A stretch of 64,000 nt of DNA, taken from Gordonia liuliyuniae (GTDB taxonomy: Bacteria; Actinomycetota; Actinomycetes; Mycobacteriales; Mycobacteriaceae). Shown here one piece after another: positions 10,363 to 18,052 of this stretch. The stretch's first letter is position 1. Each line of letters starts with the position of its first letter. The translations under genes and the position numbers were made by a program. The stretch lies in contig NZ_JAKKOT010000007.1 of NCBI RefSeq assembly GCF_021739025.1, positions 186,001 through 250,000 of the forward strand. The letters run 5' to 3'. Under the pieces are notes generated by a model. That model ran no database searches. It was not told the DNA's origin and worked only from the letters and a program-made list of their open reading frames with translations.

Positions 10363-10396
10363 GCATCTACATCGTGGGCTCTCACACCGTGGGCAC

Positions 10397-11689
10397 TTAC
10401 ACCGTGAGCACGATGATGACGGCGATGATGACCGTCAACAACACCAGCAGCGCGAAGATCGCGGCGGCGAGCCCGACGTTGCTGCTCTGCTGCGGAGGCT
10501 GCTGGTAGTAGGGCGGGTAGCTCCCCGGACCGGACGGGTAGCCGCCGGTCGCCGGGTAGCTCGACTGCACCGGGTACGGGTTCGACGGGTTGGACGGGTA
10601 CGGCACCGGTTCCGGGGTGGCGCGCGGAGCGTAACCGCTGGCCGTCGGGGCGACACGTGTCGGCGGGTGCGCGGTCGGACCGGACGTCTGATTCGGCGGA
10701 GTCTGATTCGGCGGCGGAGTCTGGTTCTGGAACGGGCGGGCACCGGGCGTCGACGGCGGGATGATCGTCTCGCGGGCAGGGGCCGATCGTTGCGGTTTGG
10801 TCGTGATGAGCCCGGTCAGCACCCGCTCCGTGTTGCCGAGCGTCCCCGCCGCGTACTGGACCAGGAGATCACGAGCCTCCGACATCGTCGGACGGGCGAC
10901 CGGCGACGGTTCGAGCAACTGCAACAGCACCGGCTCGAGCGCACCCGCACGCGTCGGCGAATCGATCTGGGCGTTCGCTGCGCGGTGCAGGGTCGCGATG
11001 TAGTTCTCGTTGTCGCCGTACGGGGGACGGCCCTCGACCATCGTGTACAGCGTGGCACCAAGCGAGTACACGTCCGACGCCTCGCCCGGTTCGTCGCCAC
11101 GGGCCACCTCGGGTGCGAAATAGGCGGGCGTGCCGGTGACGATGCCGGTCTGGGTGAGCGACACGTCGTCCTTGGCGCGCGAGATCCCGAAGTCGGTGAT
11201 CTTGACCAGTCCCACGTTGCGGCCGGTGTTCGCGATCAGGATGTTCGCAGGTTTGATGTCTCGGTGGATGATGCCCGACGCGTGCGCTTCGGCGATTGCG
11301 TCGGCGACCTGCGCGGCGATCTGCGCGGCTTCGATCGTCGGGATGGTCTCGTTGTCGCGGAGCACGTCGGCCACACTGTGCGACGGCAGATACTCCATGA
11401 CCAGCCACGGATCCTCGCCGTCGAGGGCGACGTCGTGCATGCCGATCGCGTTGCGGTGCGACAGGCGCGCGGCGAGCCGGCCCTCGCGCATCGCGCGCTG
11501 ACGGTTGGTGAGCGACTCCTCGTCGGACATGCCCGCCGTCGACAGGACCTGCTTCACGGCGACGTCGCGGTCGAGCAGGGTGTCGCGGGCGAGCCAGACG
11601 GCACCCATGCCTCCCTGGCCGATCTGGCGGACCAGGCGATAGCGGCCTGCGACGAGATACGAGGGTGCAGGCGCGGCCGATCCGGTCAT
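10397..11689 (-). CDS. serine/threonine protein kinase, Pkn type
   Basis: This is a 430-residue membrane-anchored kinase. The P-loop IGQGGMGAVWLARD, the Lys in VAVKQV, the catalytic HRDIKPANIL, the DFG motif and TPAYFAPE in the activation segment are all intact. A Pro/Gln/Asn-rich linker (repeats of NQTPP and later YPSNPSNPY) leads to one membrane helix at the very C-terminus, with almost no outer domain and no PASTA repeats. It resembles mycobacterial Pkn kinases. Substrates are unknown. It is convergent with the response regulator gene. Confidence 0.9.
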   Translation of the reverse strand: MTGSAAPAPSYLVAGRYRLVRQIGQGGMGAVWLARDTLLDRDVAVKQVLSTAGMSDEESLTNRQRAMREGRLAARLSHRNAIGMHDVALDGEDPWLVMEYLPSHSVADVLRDNETIPTIEAAQIAAQVADAIAEAHASGIIHRDIKPANILIANTGRNVGLVKITDFGISRAKDDVSLTQTGIVTGTPAYFAPEVARGDEPGEASDVYSLGATLYTMVEGRPPYGDNENYIATLHRAANAQIDSPTRAGALEPVLLQLLEPSPVARPTMSEARDLLVQYAAGTLGNTERVLTGLITTKPQRSAPARETIIPPSTPGARPFQNQTPPPNQTPPNQTSGPTAHPPTRVAPTASGYAPRATPEPVPYPSNPSNPYPVQSSYPATGGYPSGPGSYPPYYQQPPQQSSNVGLAAAIFALLVLLTVIIAVIIVLTV

Positions 11690-11750
11690 AGCGAGAGTCT
11701 AGGCCATGGGTGTGACACGTCCTTGACGCCGCTATCGCACATATGTTCGG

Positions 11751-12668
11751 ATGGTTGGCATGAGTGGGTTGCCGGGGCTGGTCGCGGACGACCTCGTGCG
11801 GACCCTGCGGATCCCCGAGGTGCCACGACTCACCGTGCACGAAGTGCTGGCGCCGACCATGCTTCGGTCGGTGACCGGGGATCGCAGGCACACGTACGAG
11901 TACGCGGTGGACCCGATGGTGCGCGACGGCGACGACGTGCGGGTGATGCTGAACGCCGCCGCCGTGCTGCGCAGGGAGGTCCGACGACGATCGTGGCATC
12001 GGTCGACGGTCGCGATCGGGGCGTCCGGGTCCGATCCGTACGGGTCATTCGAAGACCGGTACCGGTTGATGCCGGGCGTCATCTCGACGCTCGCCGAGTC
12101 GCAGACGCCGTTCGCACTGCACACCGGGTCGGACCTCGTCGTGCGCGATCTGTCGCTGCTGCGCGTGGTGCGGCATGCGGTCCCGGTGACGGTGGTGGTC
12201 GCGGTGCCGTGCCTGGACGTCGACCTGTGTCGACGGGCCGACCCGCAGGGATCGTCGCCGACGGCCAGGATCGAGACCGTCCGACGACTCGCCGAGGCCG
12301 GGCTCGCGCCGCATGTGCAGATCGCGCCGCTGCTCCCGCTGTTGACCGACTCGACGTCGCAGTTGGACGAGTTGCTCGGCCGGCTCGCGGATGCGGGCGC
12401 CGACCGGGTGTCGGTGTCGGTGCTGCAGCTGTCCGACGACGGCTACCTCGAATGGATCGCCGACGAGCATCCGGCTCTGCTGCGGCGCTACCGGTCGCTG
12501 TACGGGCGTGGATCATTCGTGCCCGCCGACTATGCGGTCAGGCTCCGGGAACGGATGGGGCCGCTCGTGCAGGCGCACGGATTGACGCGGCAGGTCGACG
12601 ATCGGCCCGCCGTCGCCGTCGCACCGCCGCCCGAGCCGTCCGACGATGCGGCGCTCACTCTGTTCTGA
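11751..12668 (+). CDS. SPL-like radical SAM family protein lacking cluster cysteines
   Basis: This is a 305-residue protein aligning by eye with the Rv2578c family of radical SAM proteins: LTVHEVLAPTML near the start, RYRLMPGVISTL, and PLLPLLTDS with LSDDGYLEWI later. In that family a CxxxCxxC loop binding the 4Fe-4S cluster lies between the VNP motif and the VKVNAP motif. Here YEYAVDP runs straight into MVRDGDDVRVMLNAA, so the loop and all three Cys are missing. Either it has lost radical SAM chemistry or it serves another role. The frame is intact throughout. It overlaps the next gene tail-to-tail. Confidence 0.7.
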   Translation: MVGMSGLPGLVADDLVRTLRIPEVPRLTVHEVLAPTMLRSVTGDRRHTYEYAVDPMVRDGDDVRVMLNAAAVLRREVRRRSWHRSTVAIGASGSDPYGSFEDRYRLMPGVISTLAESQTPFALHTGSDLVVRDLSLLRVVRHAVPVTVVVAVPCLDVDLCRRADPQGSSPTARIETVRRLAEAGLAPHVQIAPLLPLLTDSTSQLDELLGRLADAGADRVSVSVLQLSDDGYLEWIADEHPALLRRYRSLYGRGSFVPADYAVRLRERMGPLVQAHGLTRQVDDRPAVAVAPPPEPSDDAALTLF

Positions 12669-13143
12669 GTCGCGACGAGTAGGCGCAGAGCGCTGCGGTC
12701 AACAGCATGACCAGCGTGAGCGGGATGAGGATCGCTTTGCTGGGGGCGGCGAACTCGGCGAGGTCGGGCGCCCCGAGCTGTTCGGGGAGTTCGCCGAAGT
12801 ACCAGCCGGGCCAGATCATCACCGCCACTGGAACGGCGGCGCCGAGAGCGCTGACGACGGCGGCGATCGCGTTCGCCAGACGCGACAGTGGGCGGGCCGA
12901 CGGCGCGGGCATCAGTGAGATCAACGCCGCGAGGATCGCCACGACGGACGCTGCCACGACCAGCCAGCCGCGACCGTCGGGGCCGACTCCGAGGTCGGCG
13001 ACGTCGGAGTCGCTCATGCCCAACCCGTTCCACGACAGGTCGAGGCCGAGGCTCTTCAGGGTCGTCCAAGGCAATGCGGTGAGGGCGATGGCGGTCACGG
13101 CGGCCACGATCGTCGCGAACGGGAACAGGCGGGACGGCTGCAT
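12655..13143 (-). CDS. membrane protein, about four helices, 162 aa
   Basis: The start is ATG 13143, giving MQPSRLFPFATIVAAVTAIALT. Four hydrophobic segments are visible, with a polar loop after the first one. Its 3' end overlaps the radical-SAM-like gene by 14 bases in convergent orientation. It is divergent from imuA'. No family is recognised. Confidence 0.65.
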   Translation of the reverse strand: MQPSRLFPFATIVAAVTAIALTALPWTTLKSLGLDLSWNGLGMSDSDVADLGVGPDGRGWLVVAASVVAILAALISLMPAPSARPLSRLANAIAAVVSALGAAVPVAVMIWPGWYFGELPEQLGAPDLAEFAAPSKAILIPLTLVMLLTAALCAYSSRLRTE

Positions 13144-13237
13144 GGGTGCCGACTGTAGTGGATGCGGTCGGCGGTAGACGGCGACCGGTGTCGGTGAACT
13201 GCGGCGTTGACGATTGTCAGAGGCGAGTCCTAGACTA

Positions 13238-13253
13238 TCGAACAAGAGTTCGA
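13238..13253 (+). promoter_or_regulatory. LexA (SOS) box of imuA'-imuB
   Basis: TCGAACAAGAGTTCGA is a perfect mycobacterial-type SOS box (TCGAAC-N4-GTTCGA). It lies 22 bases before the imuA' start, so the imuA'-imuB operon should be induced by DNA damage. Confidence 0.92.
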
Positions 13254-13274
13254 ACACCGAGGATTGGGGAGACG

Positions 13275-14036
13275 ATGACTCGGTCAGAGGTTGTCAATGC
13301 AGGTCAGCGGGATGTGCCGGGGGAGGTCGAAGAGCTTCGTCGCCGGCTGGCGGGCATGTCGGGAGACACGGTGTCGGAGACATCGGTGCTGCCCGTTCCA
13401 GACGCGATGACGCCGTTGTTCCCGCGTGGCGGTCTCTCGCGCGGGACGGTCGTCGCCTCCGCCGGGGCCACCACGGTGCCGATGGCGATCATCGCCGAGA
13501 CGACCCGAGCGGGAGCGACGGTCGCGCTCGTCGGGTTGCCGCGGCTGAACCTGGCGGCGGCCATGGACATGGGAGCCGACCTCAGCCGGGTCGCGGTGGT
13601 CACCGAACCCGGCGTCGACCCGCTCGAAGTGGCCGGGGTGCTGCTCGACGGGATCGACCTGGTGGTGCTCGGTCCGGAACTGGGGCACGGGCGGATGCGC
13701 GGCCCGGTCGCGCCGTCGCGGGCGCGTGTGTTGGCGGGGCGGGCCCGCAAACAGTCGTCGACGCTGCTGGTCCTGGGGGACTGGCCGGGCGCCGCGGTCC
13801 GCATCTCCAGTGAGGTGACCGACTATCAACACGTCCCCGCTCGACGCAGCGGGTACGGCCGCATCGGCGGATTCGGGGTGGACGTGCAGGTGTCCGCGTC
13901 GGGTGCACGACCGTCGACCGGGCGGTTCGACCTCGTGACCCCGGGCATGGGCGACGAACAGGGCGTTCTGCATCTGGAGGCGGTCGACGTCGACGTGCGC
14001 GCACCAGCACGTCCGAAGCTGGCGGTAGCGAATTGA
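13275..14036 (+). CDS. imuA': ImuA' mutasome accessory protein
   Basis: This is a 253-residue protein with GGGGAG before ATG 13275. It resembles actinobacterial ImuA', a RecA/SulA-like fold without a usable P-loop. It begins with a short LRRRLAGM helix and carries a TPLFPRGGLSRG segment and the strand VALVGLPRLNL. ImuA' works with ImuB and DnaE2 in mutagenic lesion bypass. It overlaps imuB by 4 bases (TTGA) and shares the upstream LexA box. Confidence 0.83.
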   Translation: MTRSEVVNAGQRDVPGEVEELRRRLAGMSGDTVSETSVLPVPDAMTPLFPRGGLSRGTVVASAGATTVPMAIIAETTRAGATVALVGLPRLNLAAAMDMGADLSRVAVVTEPGVDPLEVAGVLLDGIDLVVLGPELGHGRMRGPVAPSRARVLAGRARKQSSTLLVLGDWPGAAVRISSEVTDYQHVPARRSGYGRIGGFGVDVQVSASGARPSTGRFDLVTPGMGDEQGVLHLEAVDVDVRAPARPKLAVAN

Positions 14037-15640
14037 ACGGGGTCGAATCGAACGGGGGCGAGCGGTTCCGGGTCATGGCCGTCTGGTGTCCCGACTGGCC
14101 TGCGGTCGCGGCAGCGTCTGCGGTCGGGCTCACCGCCGTCGACCCGATCGCAGTCCTGCACGCGGGCAAGGTGCAGGCGTGTTCGCGGGCGGCGCGAGCG
14201 GCCGGTATCCGACGCGGCATGCGGAAACGGCAAGCGCAGTCGCTGTGCCCGGATGTGGTGGTGGCCGACGCCGACCCAGCGCGCGACGGGCGGTTGTTCG
14301 ATCCGGTGGTGACCGCGGTGACGCAGGTGGTTCCGCTGACCGAGGTGCTGCGTCCGGGTCTGCTCGTGGTGACTGCCGACCGTGCCGCCCGCTACTTCGG
14401 CGGTGAGGACGCGCTCGCCGAACAGATCGTCGACGCGGTCGCGGCGACCGGCGTCACCGCGTCGGTCGGGACCGCCGACGAACTGTTCACCGCGGTCCTC
14501 GCCGCACGGTCGGGGCAGACCGTGCCGGCCGGGACGGACGCCGCCTACCTGGCGACGCGGCCGATCTCGGACCTGACCGTCGAAGCGGCGCTGTCGGTGC
14601 CCGAACGTGCCGACCTGGTGGATTTGTTGTGGCGGTTGGGGATTCGGACTCTCGGCGCGTTCGCCGAACTGTCCGCCGCTGACGTGGCGTCCCGTTTCAC
14701 CGCGGACGCCATCGGCGCGCATCGGTTGGCCGCCGGACTTCCCGGGCGGCGTCCCAGTCGCGCGCCGATCCCGGTCGCGTTGGAAGTGGAGCACACCTGC
14801 GATCCGCCGATCGACCGGATCGACGCGGCCGCGTTCCTCGGACGACGCCTCGCCGACGACCTGCACCGTCGTCTGACGGCGGCGTCACTGGCGTGCACCA
14901 GATTGACGGTGCACGCGATCACCGAACGTGGACAACGGCATTCGAGGACGTGGCGATGTGCCGAACCGCTCACCCCGGAGGCGACGGCGGCTCGGGTGCG
15001 ATGGCAGTTGGAAGGCTGGTTGACCGGAACCGCGGGAGGCGCGGGTGCACCGGACTCGCCGATCGCGCGTCTGCTGCTCGAACCCGTCGAAGTCGTCGAT
15101 CCGGGGACCCTCCAGTACACGTTCGTCGGGGCTGGTCTGCCCGCTGCCGTCGGCGACGGGCTCGGCGATCGTGCCCGACGCGCGCTGGTCCGGGTGCAGG
15201 GGCTGCTCGGCGGGGAGTCCGTGCGCGTCCCGATCCGCAGCGGCGGGCGCGGCCCCGCCGAACAGGTTGCGCTGGTAGCGCTCGGCGACGAACTCGTCGC
15301 CCCGCGCGACCCGGACGCGGCGTGGCCCGACCGGCTGGCCCGGCCGTCGCCCGCACTGCTCTCGCACACCGACGCCGAAGTCCTCGACGCGCAGGGGCGA
15401 CTCGTCGCCGTGACTCCGCGCGGCGCGTTCACCGCCGAGCCCACCGACGTCCGGATCGGGCGCAGTCTCCACCGTCTGCGGTGGTGGGCCGGGCCGTGGC
15501 CCTTCGGCTCCGCTGCCTCCCGCTCTTCTGCCCCGTCGCCCGCTGTCTCCGCGAGAGCCCAAGTGCTGCTGGAAGATTCCCGTGCCTTGCTGCTCTGTTA
15601 CCGGGAGCAATCGTGGACGGTGGAAGGAGTCTACGAGTAG
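14033..15640 (+). CDS. imuB: ImuB, inactive Y-family polymerase homologue
   Basis: This is a 535-residue protein from TTG 14033 inside the imuA' stop; ATG 14075 is an alternative. LAVWCPDWP-type sequence opens the Y-family fold. Typical features follow: the AARAAGIRRGMRKRQAQSLCP helix region and a little-finger domain. The acidic residues of an active Y polymerase are absent from the expected sites, as in other ImuB proteins. The C-terminal region ends in a YREQSWTVEGVYE-like tail. ImuB links the beta clamp to DnaE2 during SOS mutagenesis. Confidence 0.88.
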   Translation: MNGVESNGGERFRVMAVWCPDWPAVAAASAVGLTAVDPIAVLHAGKVQACSRAARAAGIRRGMRKRQAQSLCPDVVVADADPARDGRLFDPVVTAVTQVVPLTEVLRPGLLVVTADRAARYFGGEDALAEQIVDAVAATGVTASVGTADELFTAVLAARSGQTVPAGTDAAYLATRPISDLTVEAALSVPERADLVDLLWRLGIRTLGAFAELSAADVASRFTADAIGAHRLAAGLPGRRPSRAPIPVALEVEHTCDPPIDRIDAAAFLGRRLADDLHRRLTAASLACTRLTVHAITERGQRHSRTWRCAEPLTPEATAARVRWQLEGWLTGTAGGAGAPDSPIARLLLEPVEVVDPGTLQYTFVGAGLPAAVGDGLGDRARRALVRVQGLLGGESVRVPIRSGGRGPAEQVALVALGDELVAPRDPDAAWPDRLARPSPALLSHTDAEVLDAQGRLVAVTPRGAFTAEPTDVRIGRSLHRLRWWAGPWPFGSAASRSSAPSPAVSARAQVLLEDSRALLLCYREQSWTVEGVYE

Positions 15641-15664
15641 GTATGCCCAACCGGGTACGGGTGC

Positions 15665-17587
15665 TTAGCTCTTGCGCCCCAGCGCGGCTTCGGATTCGCC
15701 GACCATCAGGAACTCCTGGTGCATGATCCGGTTGGTCAGGCGAGGGAAGAGGTGGTGGCCGGCATCGACGAGGTCACCGAGGAACGTGTTGACGCGTTTC
15801 GGCCGATTGGCGATCGCGTAGAGGACGCGGGCGGCTGCCTTGTCGACACTCCACACACCGTGCTGGGCCTGGTAGGCATCGGTCGGCGCGATCATCCGGG
15901 TCCGCGTCAACGGGAGTCGGACAGTGCTGAACGTGACATGGTCGGACAACGTTTCCGCCGCCGTCGCCGCACTGAACGCTTCGAGGGCGGCCTTCGACGC
16001 GCCGTACGCGCCGAACCGCGGACCGCGGCTCTGCACCGCGATCGACGACACGTTCACCACGTGCCCGGTCTGACGCGCCGTCATATGGGGCAGCAGCGCG
16101 AGCGTCATGTAGACGGCTCCGAAATAGTTGACCGCCATCGTGCGCTGGTAGTCGTGCGAACGGTCCACCGAGTTCAACGTCGACCGGCGGATCGAGCGGC
16201 CCGCGTTATTGACGAGCACGTCGACGTGGTCATGTTCGGCGATGATCGACTTCACCACGGTCTGCACCGACGACTCATCGGTGATATCGGCCTGGTAGGC
16301 GTACGCCCGACCCAGCGGAAGACCGGCAGCCGGAGTCTCGGCTTCCAGTTCGGCGACGGCTTCGGCGAGCCGATCGGAGTCGCGGGCCACGAGAAAGACG
16401 TTCGCGCCACGCGTGATGCACATGCGGGCCGTCGCCCGGCCGATGCCCGCCGATGCGCCGGTGATCAGCACGTTCTTGCCGACGAGCGGCCCGCGGGCGT
16501 CGGCGCGACGATGCCGCGCCGGATCGAGATGGTCGTACCAGTAGCGCCACAGGCGCGGCCCGTACTCGCAGAGGTCGGGCAGTTCGACGCCGAGGCCGCC
16601 CAGTGTCGCGGCCGACTCGTCGCTGCGGAAGTCGACGGGCAGGGAGACGAGGTCGGCCATCGCGGGTGGGATGCCGAGCTGGGTGACGACGATGTCGCGG
16701 GCGGCGCGCAACGGTCCGCGCGATCCGGCGGCGAGCACCGGGCGGATCAGCGCGTTGGGGACGGCGTCGAATCCGCGCGGCGCGTCGAAGGCGGGCGCCA
16801 ACGCGTTCACCATGTCGGTGATCGTGGTGGGGGTCGGATCGGCCAGATGGAACACCAGGCCCGACTCGGCGGGGCGGTGGTCGACGAGCGCGACGATGGA
16901 GTCGGCGACATAGTCGACCGGCACCAACTCGATCCGACCCAGATCGGGCATCGGCATCTTCAGGAACGACGGCAGCATGCCGAGCGTCGCGAGCTGCCCG
17001 AAGAAGTAGTAGGGGCCGTCGATCTTGTCCATCTCGCCGGTCCGCGAATCGCCGACGACCGCCGTCGGACGGTAGACGCGCCACCGCAGGTCGGGAGTCT
17101 CGCGAACGATCTGCTCGGCCTCGAACTTGGTCCGGTGATACGGGGTGGGAAAGCCCTGCCCCTCGTCGAAGTCTGCTTCGGTGAAGACGCCGTCGTAGTC
17201 GCCGGACACCGCGATCGACGACACGTGGTGGAGCATGGCGCCGAGATCGACGGACAGTGCCGCGACCCGGCGGGTGCCCTCGGTGTTCGCCTCCTCCTGC
17301 GACGCGGCGTCGGCCGCCATGTTGTAGATCGCCGCCAGGTGGACGACGTGGTCGACGTCGCCGAGCCCGGTGATGTCACGGAGGCCGAGTCTGTCCTCGG
17401 TGAGATCGCCCGTCACTGTGATCACGCGGTCGCCGCCGTCGATCGATTCGAGCAGCGTCGCGAAGGACGGCACAGAACTCGACCGCACCACCGCGGTGAT
17501 GCGAGCGTCTGGGTCTGCGGCGAGCAGTCGCTGCAGGACGCGCCGGCCGATGAAGCCGCTTGCGCCTGTCACGAGGTATCCGGTCAC
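15665..17587 (-). CDS. two-domain SDR reductase, AcrA1/fatty acyl-CoA reductase-like
   Basis: This is a 640-residue protein with two nucleotide-binding domains. The N-terminal extended SDR domain (residues about 1-340) starts GYLVTGASGFIGRRVL and resembles thioester reductase or male-sterility domains. The C-terminal classical SDR domain has GASAGIGRATA, NNAG and the active-site YGASK. The same architecture occurs in mycobacterial AcrA1 (Rv3391), which reduces fatty acyl-CoA and lies near imuB. The likely role is lipid or wax metabolism. It is convergent with imuB, with a 24-base gap. Confidence 0.82.
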   Translation of the reverse strand: MTGYLVTGASGFIGRRVLQRLLAADPDARITAVVRSSSVPSFATLLESIDGGDRVITVTGDLTEDRLGLRDITGLGDVDHVVHLAAIYNMAADAASQEEANTEGTRRVAALSVDLGAMLHHVSSIAVSGDYDGVFTEADFDEGQGFPTPYHRTKFEAEQIVRETPDLRWRVYRPTAVVGDSRTGEMDKIDGPYYFFGQLATLGMLPSFLKMPMPDLGRIELVPVDYVADSIVALVDHRPAESGLVFHLADPTPTTITDMVNALAPAFDAPRGFDAVPNALIRPVLAAGSRGPLRAARDIVVTQLGIPPAMADLVSLPVDFRSDESAATLGGLGVELPDLCEYGPRLWRYWYDHLDPARHRRADARGPLVGKNVLITGASAGIGRATARMCITRGANVFLVARDSDRLAEAVAELEAETPAAGLPLGRAYAYQADITDESSVQTVVKSIIAEHDHVDVLVNNAGRSIRRSTLNSVDRSHDYQRTMAVNYFGAVYMTLALLPHMTARQTGHVVNVSSIAVQSRGPRFGAYGASKAALEAFSAATAAETLSDHVTFSTVRLPLTRTRMIAPTDAYQAQHGVWSVDKAAARVLYAIANRPKRVNTFLGDLVDAGHHLFPRLTNRIMHQEFLMVGESEAALGRKS

Positions 17588-17697
17588 TGGAACAGGTTCT
17601 CATACATGTGTCTCATGTGGACGAACGAAGGAGTCGGGCGAGGCGGACGCTTGACGCGCCACCGCCCGCGGTGAACCGTGAAGTGCATGCCTGTCGC

Positions 17698-17933
17698 TGC
17701 CCGGCGCGTTCGTCGAGTTGGCGCGACCGGACGTCGCGACCTGCCGCGGGTACGACCAGTACGGCGAGCCCGTGACCCTGACCGGCGGCGGAACCTTCGG
17801 CCGTTGCCTGCAGCACGAGACAGACCACATCAACGGCACCGTCTTCGGAGACCGACTGTCGGCGCGCAGCCGCAAACAGCTCTACCGGCGGTTTGACGCA
17901 GTGCCGCGGAGTATCCCGCAGCCTGGCCCGTGA
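17698..17933 (+). pseudogene. C-terminal remnant of peptide deformylase
   Basis: The frame retains only the second half of a Def protein: CLSLPG with the metal-binding Cys, a GYDQYGEPV strand, and CLQHETDHINGTVFGDRL with the HExxH metal site (HETDH). Everything before the EGCLS motif is missing and no start codon is suitable. This is a decayed extra deformylase rather than a working gene. It ends at the left arm of a long inverted repeat. Confidence 0.75.
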
Positions 17934-18006
17934 CCTCAGATTCCCCGCTCAGCGTCGAGATGCCTTCGGTGGCCGATGCCGGCTCTGGGCGGGGAATCTG
18001 AGGTCA
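17931..18006. repeat. 18-bp inverted repeat with 40-base centre
   Basis: The perfect arms TGACCTCAGATTCCCCGC (17931-17948) and its complement (17989-18006) enclose 40 bases. It lies between the deformylase remnant and the dnaE2 LexA box. It could be a terminator, a MITE-like relic or a REP-type element. Its length and large loop are unusual for a simple terminator. Confidence 0.8.
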
Positions 18007-18026
18007 GCACCCGATCACCACAAGCA

Positions 18027-18042
18027 TCGAACGTACGTTCTA
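18027..18042 (+). promoter_or_regulatory. LexA (SOS) box of dnaE2
   Basis: TCGAACGTACGTTCTA differs from the TCGAAC-N4-GTTCGA consensus at one position. It ends 10 bases before the dnaE2 start, overlapping the promoter. Confidence 0.85.
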
Positions 18043-18052
18043 TACTTGTGGG

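Noticed and set aside
15719..17674. A 651-codon plus-strand frame opposite the SDR reductase.
   Set aside because: It is a shadow of the real minus-strand gene: it is rich in Arg, Gly and Val with no domain, while the minus strand has two complete SDR motifs.
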